DNA of 64,000 bases, taken from contig OZ244148.1 of NCBI GenBank assembly GCA_965216255.1, forward strand, positions 2,232,001 to 2,296,000. Reading direction: 5' to 3'. A program made the translations under genes and the position numbers. The notes beneath the pieces were generated by a model, which did no database searches, was not told the origin of the DNA, and saw nothing but the letters and a program-made list of their open reading frames with translations. The stretch's first letter is position 1, and each line of letters starts with the position of its first letter. Shown here piece by piece: positions 9,215-17,882 of the stretch. The DNA is from G965216255 sp965216255. Its GTDB lineage: Bacteria; Bacteroidota; Rhodothermia; Rhodothermales; Bin80.

Positions 9215-11820
9215 CTGCCGTTTGCCCATAAGGCTTTTAGAACAAACGGTTTTGTAAGCCTAATGGGTCTGAAGAGTCCAAGTGAATGTGTCCGTTCAAT
9301 GGGGAATCTGTGCCTTGTGCCGGGTCTTTTCGGTGGCTGTTGGGCCTGATGTTGGGCTTTGCGGCCGGTTTCTACGGCATGCGCACAAGAATGTACACAG
9401 GATGTCTTTCAGGATGCGCGCCGTCTGTTGGGCGCCAGAGTGGGTGGATATTGTTGCCCGGACTTGCCCGCAGAACAGGCAATTCCATCAATGCTGCGCG
9501 TCCCTGACCTCGTATCCCAGGGTGGTAAGGCTTAGCCGGTCCATGCCGCGCCACATGATCTGGTGGCCCGGGGGGCCATCGCGGCTGCGGTTCTGGTAGC
9601 CCCCAAGGACGGCTACCGCCAGAATGGCCTGCTGCAGCGTGCGAGGCGGCGGCAGCTTCACCCGCGTGGCATAGCCGGAAAGAAAGCGCAGCTCCATCTC
9701 CGTAAAGAACACCTCCGCATCCAATTCCGGCACCGTGCGGCCGAGCAGGGTCAACACCATGATGCGCCAGGCAACAACACACCAGATCGTGATCGCCCGC
9801 TCCAGGCGCAGCGCCGTGCGCAGCGCCATGCTCTCTACCTTGCAGCCGCTCTTCAGTACCCGGAAGAAGTCTTCAATGCGCCACCTCTTCAGGTAATAGT
9901 CCAGCATCCGGACCGCATCCTCTGCCGTGTGCAGCTTGATGCTCGTGAGCAGCACCCACTCCAGCGGATTCTGATCCCCAGGCGGATTCGTCTGCCGCAC
10001 ATGCACGCCGTACAGGCTTAAAGCAGCGGCCTTGCCTCGCGGATCCGGAAGCTCCACCCGCTTGTAGCGAACCTCCGCATTAGCCATCCGGTAGCTGCGC
10101 ACAGCACGTACCTTGCGGCGCGAGGCTTTCGGACGCGCTGTCACACGCGAGATCTCGATCGAGATCGTCTCGGCCCGGGAAACACTCTTCAAGCTTGCAA
10201 ACAGCTTCTGGCCTCCGACCAGCAGACGCTCACTTTTGGCACGCACCAGCACATGTACCTGCTGCGCTGTGCGCTGCAGGTCGTAGAGCGCAAAACTGTC
10301 CGCCTCCCGGTCCATGATCAACACCGCTGAACTCTTCCGCGAGAGCGCCTTTCTTGCCTCGCACACATCCGCATACCCGTTAAGCCACTGCTGCGTCCCG
10401 GGCGCTTCAGGGCCCGGGTCCGGCTTCTTGTAGCTGCACCGGAGCACCCCCAGCGGCAAACCGTCCGCCGTCATCGCCATCGTCATATGAAGCGGCACAC
10501 CGAGCGTCTTTGTCTCTGTCTGGTTAGTGCCTATGACCTGCAATCCAGAACAGGCCGGGCGCGTAGCATAGTTCAGCTTTGTGCCATCCTGCACGCAAAG
10601 CACTACCTTCTGGCTCCGCATGCGCTCTATCGTGCGCTCGCGGTGCGGCGCCAGGATGTTCTCCGGCGTCACCGCCGAGCCCTTTTTGCTCTCCAGCAGT
10701 CGGTAATGACCCTTCACCGCGGCCGCATCATGGGCCGTATGGGCCACGATAGAGCCGCCTGTGACGTCGGCAAGCATGGAGGCACTCTTTACCAGGCGCG
10801 CCGACAAGCGGACATCTCCCAAGGGGGCTCCTCCAAATTCTGTCTCGGCCCAGGCCTCACTCGAGATCCCCTCGTGCGGCAACCTCACGGGAGATGCCTC
10901 CACACGGGCTACGCCCAGACGCCTGCGCCATGTAGGGTCCAGCTCGTACACATACAGCGCCTTGGGCACCTCCGGCTCTCCATCCGGGCCGGGCCTGCCA
11001 CCGGCCGTCTGGCCGATACGCACGAAGTTGGCCGCCTTGAAGCACGTACCCTCCTGATCCGGTGCCACATAGGTCTCCACCACCCATGGACGGTAGCCGT
11101 AGCGCCTTCCCATGTCCATAGGCAGCCGCTGCAGCACACGGCCCAGTACATGACTGGCCAGATGCTTGCACGGCACCCGGACCAGAAAACGGCTCAGACA
11201 CACCACGTGGTGCTGCAAGGCCCGGCGCTGCGCTTCGCTCCAGGCCAGATAACGCTCCCGGTCTGCCAGACGCAGCGCCGAAGCGGAAAACCCCACAGCC
11301 GCCACATAGCCGTGTGCGCTTGTGATGAGATAGCGCACCTGCGCCCCCACTAACGTCGTCACTCCCCGGGGATGCTCGTGGTGCATGAGCGTATTGAACA
11401 CCGCACGCTGCTCGTCAGTCTCCACCAGCTCCAGCGCCAAATCCTCTATGCCGTCCAGCGTCAAAGGCACCCCTTCCGCTGCCGGCACAGGAGCCGGCAG
11501 CAACCGCGGCGAACTCCCCTTGGCATGGCTGTTCAGCGGAGCGGGCAACACGATCTCGCCGCGCGCCTCCAGCCTGGAGAGCGCCTTTGCACACGTGGCC
11601 ACCTGCGTCTTTCCCAGGACATCGAAAAAGCCGAAGCGCTCACACACACGATGCGCTATGGCCGTACGATTGTCCAGACTCCGGTCGCTGAGCACCTGTC
11701 CCAATGCACCTCGGGAAGAAGGCGCGCTCAGCGTACGCAAAATCTGGTTCTGCTGGAACATGCCGTGAAACTACACAGCAAAATTCCAAATGTCAATAGC
11801 CGGTTATGGGCAAACGGCAG
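9215..11820. mobile_element. Tn5-like (IS4-type) transposon encoding DUF4338-transposase
   Basis: Ends are defined by a perfect 17-bp terminal inverted repeat: ctgccgtttgcccataa at 9215-9231 and its reverse complement at 11804-11820. Directly outside lie ccctagct (9207-9214) and ccctagtt (11821-11828), an 8-bp near-identical target duplication. The element is 2,606 bp, with a single minus-strand gene (9488-11761), a 256-base non-coding stretch on the 3' side of the gene and 42 bases plus repeat on the 5' side. Perfect repeats and an intact ORF suggest a recent insertion. It lies between the dehydrogenase relic and the creatininase end of the catabolic operon. Confidence 0.85.
9488..11761 (-). 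CDS. DUF4338 (DruA-like) domain fused to Tn5-type transposase
   Basis: 757 residues in three parts. Residues 1-100 form a small helical N-terminal region. Residues about 100-290 match DUF4338, the domain of DruA from Druantia: VGAQVRYLITS, AVGFSASALRLADRERYLAW, HLASHVLGRVLQRLP, RYGYRPWVVETYV and GTCFKAANFVRIGQT. Residues about 300-757 are a Tn5-like DDE transposase: a first catalytic Asp in LCVQDGTKLNY (residue 392), a second in IMDREADSFALYD, and the YREK signature YLKRWRIEDFFRVLKSG with all four positions present. The ORF is intact. Such fusions occur in other bacteria, so this is a transposase, not a defence gene; the DUF4338 part probably takes part in transposon-end or target recognition (inference). 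Confidence 0.85.
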   Translation of the reverse strand: MFQQNQILRTLSAPSSRGALGQVLSDRSLDNRTAIAHRVCERFGFFDVLGKTQVATCAKALSRLEARGEIVLPAPLNSHAKGSSPRLLPAPVPAAEGVPLTLDGIEDLALELVETDEQRAVFNTLMHHEHPRGVTTLVGAQVRYLITSAHGYVAAVGFSASALRLADRERYLAWSEAQRRALQHHVVCLSRFLVRVPCKHLASHVLGRVLQRLPMDMGRRYGYRPWVVETYVAPDQEGTCFKAANFVRIGQTAGGRPGPDGEPEVPKALYVYELDPTWRRRLGVARVEASPVRLPHEGISSEAWAETEFGGAPLGDVRLSARLVKSASMLADVTGGSIVAHTAHDAAAVKGHYRLLESKKGSAVTPENILAPHRERTIERMRSQKVVLCVQDGTKLNYATRPACSGLQVIGTNQTETKTLGVPLHMTMAMTADGLPLGVLRCSYKKPDPGPEAPGTQQWLNGYADVCEARKALSRKSSAVLIMDREADSFALYDLQRTAQQVHVLVRAKSERLLVGGQKLFASLKSVSRAETISIEISRVTARPKASRRKVRAVRSYRMANAEVRYKRVELPDPRGKAAALSLYGVHVRQTNPPGDQNPLEWVLLTSIKLHTAEDAVRMLDYYLKRWRIEDFFRVLKSGCKVESMALRTALRLERAITIWCVVAWRIMVLTLLGRTVPELDAEVFFTEMELRFLSGYATRVKLPPPRTLQQAILAVAVLGGYQNRSRDGPPGHQIMWRGMDRLSLTTLGYEVRDAQH

Positions 11821-11909
11821 CCCTAGTTTAGGTAAAATAGCCAACTGATGAAAACATTATTTCCTTTCTTTTTCTGCATCTGTTGATTTTTCCGGCGGGA
11901 AGGCAATTA

Positions 11910-12833
11910 TTACATAACCCGGTCGACGAATTCACGGTTGCGCACCTCTACCGCAACCTGCATTAGCTCCAATAGACCGCGCGCCACGTGTTCCGAGTAC
12001 CGGCGAAAGGCCTCTTCACCCTTCTCGACCGTAGCCCGCAGCGGATTGCCAATAACTCCGCTCTCAATGAACTCGTGGTGATCCATGGGGAATGTGAAGT
12101 ACTTGTACCCGTCGAATTCGACGTCCGGCATCCCATCTTTTTTTTCGAACGACTTTGGCAAAAACCCGGGAATGTGCGCTCTCGTGAATTCCGCTCGATC
12201 CATGCGCACGATGTTCTTGTTATGCGCAAGATCCTGCGATGTCTCCAGTTCACTGGCATGCCAGCCCGGAGTCTCGTCGGGCGGGTTTTCAAGCAGCCCC
12301 TTCATGAGTCCAACGTAGTTTTCCATATACGGCTTTACAAAGCTGATCAGGGCACCCGTTTCGTAGCGCAGCTTGCGCAAGACGGGGTCTACGACCTTAA
12401 TATTCGAACCGTGTCCATTGATGAATATCAAGCGATTGAAGCCGTGATGTATCAGGCTGCGGGCTACATCATACATCAGATTCAGCAGCGTGGTGCTGCG
12501 CACCGTGATAGTGCCGCGCCCTTGCCCGGGCTCATGCATGTGCTGGGGCGAATATCCCATCCATATAGGCGGAGTATGCAGCACGCCGATCATTTGCGAG
12601 ACTCGCTCAGAGACCTCCGTCGCTGTAATCGTATCTGTATAGAGGGGCAGGTGAGGACCGTGCTGTTCCGTGCTGGCCATCGGGATCAGAACCGTGTCCT
12701 TCTCCTTGAGGTACTCTCGAATGTCCACAAACGTCAGTTCAGCAAGATTCCATGAAATGAACTTTCTCCGGAATTCGTCATCCCCCGTTGTTAGCCTTTT
12801 TACGATCCGCGTTTTCCCATTCTGACCGGCCAT
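11910..12833 (-). CDS. Creatininase-family amidohydrolase
   Basis: 307 residues of the creatininase/creatinine amidohydrolase superfamily. The metal-site motif MASTEQHGPHLPLYTD (residues 52-67; Glu56, His58, Asp67) is complete, as are FINGHGSN and the later Glu in WHASELETS. Family members hydrolyse cyclic or linear amides (creatinine, formamides in riboflavin/F420 and mycofactocin pathways), so the substrate cannot be named from sequence. ATG 12833 overlaps the upstream UPF0261 stop codon by one base (TAATG) with aggagg seven bases before it, which implies translational coupling. It is the last gene of the operon reading 17819 to 11910. An in-frame TAA ends it 90 bases before the neighbouring transposon. 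Confidence 0.85.
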   Translation of the reverse strand: MAGQNGKTRIVKRLTTGDDEFRRKFISWNLAELTFVDIREYLKEKDTVLIPMASTEQHGPHLPLYTDTITATEVSERVSQMIGVLHTPPIWMGYSPQHMHEPGQGRGTITVRSTTLLNLMYDVARSLIHHGFNRLIFINGHGSNIKVVDPVLRKLRYETGALISFVKPYMENYVGLMKGLLENPPDETPGWHASELETSQDLAHNKNIVRMDRAEFTRAHIPGFLPKSFEKKDGMPDVEFDGYKYFTFPMDHHEFIESGVIGNPLRATVEKGEEAFRRYSEHVARGLLELMQVAVEVRNREFVDRVM

Positions 12834-14074
12834 TATGATGCCTCCTGGTTTAACATTTGAATGAATAAGTCAGCAACCTGTCTACCAAAGGCAGGGTCGT
12901 TCACGTGATGCTCGAACGTTAGAATAGGTACACAGGAATTCAGTCCAGATCGTAGAGCCTCCAGAAACGCTCCATCAGCTTCGGGGTCCCAGAACACCCC
13001 ACCCGGTACGCTGGGGATGGAAAGCCCCTGCGTCGGCACCGCTATAATTACGGGACCTTTAGCCAGTGCGAGGCGACGGGCAAACAAGTCTCCGAGCTGG
13101 ACCATCTCCTCACGCGACGTGCGAACGAGCGTGTATTCCGGGTTGTGGTCGTAGACCGGCCGGTCCCTAAGACCTTCGGGGATGGCACCGGAATGAAACA
13201 CGCTGAAATCGATGCAGCCTGGCACAACGACCTGTGGCAGCCCGAGCCGGCCTACCCGAAGAAGTCGATCCTGGCCGGCGTCGTGAATACCCCCCACGAG
13301 AGGGTCGTTGACTTCATTGGTCGTATAATCGATTACGCCTACGAATTGACCCGCCTCAGCCAACTCTTCCATCGCTGCGCCTCCCACACCATTGGAATGG
13401 AAGATCACTGCTTGATATCCGTGCTCTGCGAGGCGGTCTTTGAGAGCCATAACGGCCGTTGTCGTATTGCCGAGCATCGTCACAGCAACGTACCGATCGT
13501 CGTCACGGGAGACCGGCAACACATGGCCGTGATCGACCAGCCCCTTCAATGCGGCTGCCACATTGTCGAATACTGTACAGGCAATGGGATTGAGGCCCAA
13601 GATGTCCACTACAGAGTGCACGACCATCATGTCGGTTGTGCCTACCAGCGGGTCGAAATAATGCTTCCCCGACGCTATGGGAGACACGAGCACCTTGGGG
13701 ACACCGAGCGGAAGCTGCATCATGGCAGCCGCACCCATAACCGCGCCCTCAGCACCTCCCATCCCGACGACGGCATCCAGCTTTCCTTCGCGATACAGGG
13801 ACAGCGTTAAATTGATGAGCGCATCTCGCATGCCTGCAACGGCCCGGCCGCGGCTTCCTGCGTTTTGGAGCGCTCCGATCGTCGTGCCCCCGTAGGAGGC
13901 GACCACGGCGTGGTCAATGTCCGGTTCAATCCCCAATGGATCCCCGAGGATACCGCAATCTACCATCGTGGTACGCAAGCCCAGATCGAGCAACCGGTCT
14001 CGTAGGTACGCAAATTCCGGACCCTTGGTATCCAGGGTCCCGATTAGTACGATGTTCTTTCTCGCGCTTTCCAT
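12833..14074 (-). CDS. UPF0261/Tm-1-like ATP-binding domain protein
   Basis: 413 residues, full length for the UPF0261 family. The start NIVLIGTLDTKGPEFAYLRDR and the glycine-rich VVGMGGAEGAVMGAAAM and VSPIASGKHYFDPLVGTTDMMVV segments are diagnostic. Structures of relatives such as the plant virus-resistance protein Tm-1 show an ATP-binding N-terminal domain; the biochemical role in bacteria is not established, but the genes often sit with TIM-barrel or amidohydrolase enzymes in catabolic clusters. Here it is coupled to a creatininase-like hydrolase (one-base overlap) and follows an epimerase-like gene after 125 bases. Together they could act on the same small molecule, for example activation and hydrolysis of an amide or lactam (inference). 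Confidence 0.85.
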   Translation of the reverse strand: MESARKNIVLIGTLDTKGPEFAYLRDRLLDLGLRTTMVDCGILGDPLGIEPDIDHAVVASYGGTTIGALQNAGSRGRAVAGMRDALINLTLSLYREGKLDAVVGMGGAEGAVMGAAAMMQLPLGVPKVLVSPIASGKHYFDPLVGTTDMMVVHSVVDILGLNPIACTVFDNVAAALKGLVDHGHVLPVSRDDDRYVAVTMLGNTTTAVMALKDRLAEHGYQAVIFHSNGVGGAAMEELAEAGQFVGVIDYTTNEVNDPLVGGIHDAGQDRLLRVGRLGLPQVVVPGCIDFSVFHSGAIPEGLRDRPVYDHNPEYTLVRTSREEMVQLGDLFARRLALAKGPVIIAVPTQGLSIPSVPGGVFWDPEADGAFLEALRSGLNSCVPILTFEHHVNDPAFGRQVADLFIQMLNQEAS

Positions 14075-14199
14075 GGTTGTGATTGGCAGACCGCATTGAA
14101 TACCAGACGTATAGCCACGGCTTCGCGGACACCTGGCGCTACGATCTTAAGGGTTATTGTGCCACTCCCTCGACGCCTTCCACCGCTTGGCCCATCTCC

Positions 14200-15084
14200 C
14201 TAGATCAGCGGAAGGAGGGTCTTGGCATTTTCTTCGACCAGCCAGTCATAGAAACCCTCGCTGAGCAAACTACTGCCGTGCTCCTCAATAAATTTCTTCT
14301 GCTCCGGTGATATATCGACCGGCTCGGTCTCGATCGCGTTCGGATATGGATTGGCCGGCGTGCGGTCAATCGGCGCCACGAATTCAGTCGTCAAGGCACC
14401 GTCATAGCCCACCATCTTGAGCGTCTCGATCACTCTGGGCCAATCCCAGTGTCCGAATCCGCACGGCATCCGGTTGCTGTCTGCCACATGGAAGTCCACC
14501 AGGCGGGATCCCGCATCAAGAATGGTCTGATACGGATCTGCCTCCTCGATATTCAGGTGAAAGGTATCCAGGCAAATGCCGCATTCCGGTCCCGTCGCCT
14601 CGGCAAGCGCGAGTGCTTGGGCTCCGCGCGATATGAAATACGTTTCAAATCGATTGAGGGGTTCGACAGCCAGCCGCACACCCTCCTTCATGGCATGGTC
14701 ATAAATCTCCTTCATACCGTCGACCGCCCACTGCCACTCTTCCTCCGGCGTCGCATCCGGCACAATTTTCCCCACCGTGCCCGGAACGATGGTCATCTCA
14801 TATCCGTCAAGCTCTTTGACCATGGTAACGCAGTCCTTCACATATTTGACAGAAAGGGCTCGCTTCTGCTCGTCTTTAGCGGGTAAGCACCGATCGCCTA
14901 ACATGAGCGTAACCGACCCCCAGCACTCGATTCCGTTCTCTTTTAGAAGCTTTCTGACCTCCCTGGAATCGAAGATATCAGGCTCTCCACTGATCTCGAT
15001 GCTCTTGTAGCCGTACTTGGCCAAGCGGCGAACGGTTACCTCCAGCGGCTCGGCCCGCATCCAGTTATGCATAGACAAATGCAT
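14200..15084 (-). CDS. Sugar phosphate isomerase/epimerase-type TIM barrel
   Basis: 294 residues with the xylose-isomerase-like TIM-barrel fold. The metal ligands expected for ketose 3-epimerase/IolE-type enzymes are in place: Glu141 in AVEPLNRFE, Asp173 in CLDTFHLN, His199 in DFHVADS and Glu234 in LTTEFV. A very good Shine-Dalgarno (gaggaggtg) stands eight bases before ATG 15084. Reaction is likely isomerisation or epimerisation of a sugar, keto-sugar or hydroxy acid; the exact substrate is unknown. It is third in the operon, 113 bases downstream of the Fe-S protein, so the hydroxyl oxidised by the first two gene products may be presented to, or come from, this enzyme (inference). Confidence 0.85.
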   Translation of the reverse strand: MHLSMHNWMRAEPLEVTVRRLAKYGYKSIEISGEPDIFDSREVRKLLKENGIECWGSVTLMLGDRCLPAKDEQKRALSVKYVKDCVTMVKELDGYEMTIVPGTVGKIVPDATPEEEWQWAVDGMKEIYDHAMKEGVRLAVEPLNRFETYFISRGAQALALAEATGPECGICLDTFHLNIEEADPYQTILDAGSRLVDFHVADSNRMPCGFGHWDWPRVIETLKMVGYDGALTTEFVAPIDRTPANPYPNAIETEPVDISPEQKKFIEEHGSSLLSEGFYDWLVEENAKTLLPLI

Positions 15085-15197
15085 GGGTACACCTCCTCTT
15101 TTTGGTTAAACGAGATTTGTATCCTGGGTGAACGATCGTCGCCCGCGCAGCGCGCAAGCCCAATGTCTTCGCCTGTCGGCGGAAAATCCAATCATCG

Positions 15198-16295
15198 TCA
15201 TGGAGCAAGCTGGTCTGCGAGCAATTCGTAAAGCCCGCGCACGCGCAGCCCATAAGCCGAAGCATGACGATCCAGATGGGCCAGGCTTCCAGGCCCCTCG
15301 GTAATGACGCCCTGGGCGCCAGCACGTGCGGCATCTGCAAGCCGTGCCCTTGTAAGCTCGTCGGCAATCCGGGGTGCTGTAAATTCCAGGGCCACATTGC
15401 CACAAGGATACGCCCGTTCTTTGCGCCAGAATAATTCGATAGCAGGCTTTTGCAGCACGGCGTAAAGCATCTTGCGAGGAGCTTCGTAGCGCCCGGTCAC
15501 GCGTACGGAATGCGTAGGATCCACGTATGCATATGGTGTGGTATCTTCCGTCGGCTTCAGCCGAAGCACTCCTGCCTCCAACTGCTCTGCCAGGTACGGA
15601 ATCACTTCCAGCAATTCGATGGACGGAGTCATCGGGATACCGAGACGCTCGTCATAGAGCTGCCCGAGCGAATAAAAATGTCCCGGTGACAGCACGAATA
15701 ATCGCTTGGCTCCGGTAGCCTCCAATTCAGCAAGCGTTGAGCGCGCCAAGTCGCGCGCAATCCCGGGCAACCCCAATGAACTGGCCAGCAAACCCGAATT
15801 CCGTCCCTTGCCGATCAGTGCGGGCCTGATACCAACAGAGTGAAGGAGATTCAGCGCTGCTTCCAATAAGGTCGGTCTCAAGAAGCGGGTGTCGTCGCCC
15901 ACAAATAGCGCCGCCTCCGCTGGATCGTCGGCCGGATCGGGCTGCTTTTGGGCGTACGGGTTCTCCCATTTACGAAGGAGTCGCCCGATTTCATACACCG
16001 CCGATGGAGCCAAGTCCTTCTGCACCACTTCGGCCCTGGCCACCATAATGGCGTCCGGAAGCGGCTGGCTCGATACACAGTGCGTCCGGCAGCTACCGCA
16101 GTCGGCACATTTATATAGCGCATCCACGGCGTCTTCATTCCAAGACGACAGTCCTCTGCGCTCCAGGGCAATCAATTGTGCCCAGCCATGCGGCGAGAGG
16201 GTCTCCAACCGCGTAATATTCCCCACGGGACACACATGCCGACACATCAGCGAATGCCTGCAGTTTTCCGTGGCGTCAACAAGGTTCTCCAGCAT
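15198..16295 (-). CDS. GlcF/HdrD-like Fe-S protein with degenerate CCG domains
   Basis: 365 residues. Two [4Fe-4S] ferredoxin-type sites are near the N-terminus: CRHSLMCRHVCP (residues 13-24; a spaced C-x5-C-x3-C set) and CADCGSCRTHC (residues 63-73). The rest resembles the two CCG (heterodisulfide reductase B-like) domains of glycolate oxidase subunit GlcF and relatives, but the signature cysteines are replaced: FVGDDT where FVGCT is usual, LSPGHFYS for CPGC, YVDPTHSVR for DPCHLGR, AYPCGNVAL for CCGGGG, and ITEGPGSLAHL for CPxC. It starts 30 bases after the FAD oxidase ends, matching a GlcD-GlcF partnership, in which it would carry electrons from the flavin towards quinone. Loss of the CCG cysteines means that only the two ferredoxin clusters remain (inference). 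Confidence 0.8.
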   Translation of the reverse strand: MLENLVDATENCRHSLMCRHVCPVGNITRLETLSPHGWAQLIALERRGLSSWNEDAVDALYKCADCGSCRTHCVSSQPLPDAIMVARAEVVQKDLAPSAVYEIGRLLRKWENPYAQKQPDPADDPAEAALFVGDDTRFLRPTLLEAALNLLHSVGIRPALIGKGRNSGLLASSLGLPGIARDLARSTLAELEATGAKRLFVLSPGHFYSLGQLYDERLGIPMTPSIELLEVIPYLAEQLEAGVLRLKPTEDTTPYAYVDPTHSVRVTGRYEAPRKMLYAVLQKPAIELFWRKERAYPCGNVALEFTAPRIADELTRARLADAARAGAQGVITEGPGSLAHLDRHASAYGLRVRGLYELLADQLAP

Positions 16296-16325
16296 AGTGC
16301 TGCTGCCCTGGCAGCATCTTTGTCT

Positions 16326-17819
16326 TTATCGACCAAATCCGACTTTCCCGGGGTTCATGATTCCGTTGGGATCGATGCTCCGCTTAAGCAGCATGAGAAA
16401 CGGCCAGCTGTCACCATACTGCCGGCGCATGAACCGATCGAGTTTGAGCCCGACCCCATGATGCTCGTTGATCATTCCTCCCTTCTCCAAAGATGCACCT
16501 ACCGCTACGTTCCATATGCGGTTGTGGAGGCGGACCGCTTCCTCCGCATCCTCGGGCGGCTCCTCGATAACGAAGCGGGAATACATCGCAGCGCCCCAGT
16601 GGAACCAGTGCGAGAAGTGTGCAATGTATTTTACATCCCAGGCTTGGAAACCTTCTTCGACAGCCTGCTTCTGTGCCCGCCAGATGCCTTCGATCTTGTC
16701 AAACGTAGATACCGTTTCGGTCGTGCCGAACATCCATGGAAGTTTAAGATTCTTGGGGGGATAGTAGAAATCATATCGGTGCTTCCACCACCTCTCACCG
16801 GGCTCTCGGCCAAGATCCCTTGCTCCGAGATCGCCACAAATCCCCATGGCCTTTTCCTCTTGCCGTACCGCAATGTCGCGATCACCATCAAAGCCGATGA
16901 CCATGTATGCCCCCTCTAGGTCAAGATCCAGGATGGCCTTCAACCGTGAAGCCGTCGAGTTCGGATCATACAGCCGGATTACCATGGGGTTTAATCGGCG
17001 TGTCATCAACTGTCGACCAGCCTCAATCGCATTGGATAGCTTATCAAATAGGAGCGCTCGAAGCAGGCGCACTTCCGGCAGGTAATCGACCTGCATGGTC
17101 GCCTCGGTTATGATTCCCAGCGTCCCTTCCGAACCAAGAAAGAGGCGCATAAAGTCAGGACCCGACGCATGACTGGGGACTCTAGGCGTTCGCATGATAT
17201 GGCCGTCCGGCAGAACGACCTGCATTCCCATGACCAGGTCCTCGGCCTTCCCGTACTTGGTGCTGATGGTGCCTGAGCCACGCGGGGCCAAGTAGCCACC
17301 CAGCGTTGCACAATTTGCAGAGGCAGGGTAGTGCGGCAGGGTTAGCCCGCGCTCGTTGAGAGTCCACTCAAGTTGTGTGCCATTGATGCCGGCCTGTGCC
17401 GTCACCGTCAGCGACTGCTCATCGATCTCCAGGATCCGGTCCAGCCGCTTGAGATCCATAATCATCCCGCCGTATACAGACAGCGCACCGCCCTGGGTAC
17501 CCGAACCACCGCCCCACGGGATGACAGGGATGCGGTACTTGTTGGCGATTTCCATGAGCACCGAGATTTCTTCGGGTGAGCTCGGGTGCACGATATAGTC
17601 CGGCGCGGGAAGGGGCTGCTTCCGGTCCTGCCACATCTGGGGAGGCCAGAACCAGTCCGATGAGTAGATGAGCTTGTCGAGGCTCTTTGTCGTGACATGT
17701 TCTGCTCCCACCACTTCCTCAAGCTCGCTTCGAATCATTTCGAAATGAAACTTTGCAGCGGGATATTGCATCATTTCGTGCACATCCTTTGAGGAATGGA
17801 TCTGTTGCAATATAGGCAT
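16326..17819 (-). CDS. GlcD/VAO-type FAD-linked oxidase
   Basis: 497 residues of the PCMH/VAO flavoprotein family. The FAD-binding half has PVIPWGGGSGTQGGA (about residue 95), a long TVTAQAGINGTQLEW stretch, CATLGGYLAPRGSG, and LGSEGTLGIITEA. The C-terminal half ends with MINEHHGVGLKLDRFM and MNPGKVGFGR, shared with D-lactate/glycolate dehydrogenases and alkyl-dihydroxyacetone-phosphate synthases. Together with the adjacent GlcF-like Fe-S protein, an alpha-hydroxy-acid or polyol-derived hydroxyl oxidase is most likely; the substrate is unknown. It is the first gene of the operon. An IS30 element ends only about 65 bases before its start codon, so native promoter sequence may have been displaced. 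Confidence 0.85.
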   Translation of the reverse strand: MPILQQIHSSKDVHEMMQYPAAKFHFEMIRSELEEVVGAEHVTTKSLDKLIYSSDWFWPPQMWQDRKQPLPAPDYIVHPSSPEEISVLMEIANKYRIPVIPWGGGSGTQGGALSVYGGMIMDLKRLDRILEIDEQSLTVTAQAGINGTQLEWTLNERGLTLPHYPASANCATLGGYLAPRGSGTISTKYGKAEDLVMGMQVVLPDGHIMRTPRVPSHASGPDFMRLFLGSEGTLGIITEATMQVDYLPEVRLLRALLFDKLSNAIEAGRQLMTRRLNPMVIRLYDPNSTASRLKAILDLDLEGAYMVIGFDGDRDIAVRQEEKAMGICGDLGARDLGREPGERWWKHRYDFYYPPKNLKLPWMFGTTETVSTFDKIEGIWRAQKQAVEEGFQAWDVKYIAHFSHWFHWGAAMYSRFVIEEPPEDAEEAVRLHNRIWNVAVGASLEKGGMINEHHGVGLKLDRFMRRQYGDSWPFLMLLKRSIDPNGIMNPGKVGFGR

Positions 17820-17882
17820 AAGCTCAGATTGACTATACCGCTCAAACGAAATTCTACCCTATCACAGAGAATTCTTTGCTAG

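Noticed and set aside
9563..10021. Plus-strand frames opposite the DUF4338-transposase
   Set aside because: Rich in Arg and His and low-complexity, as expected from antisense reading of the transposase.
9488..11761. A Druantia anti-phage system
   Set aside because: Only a DUF4338 domain is present, fused to a transposase with its own inverted repeats; no other Druantia genes are nearby.
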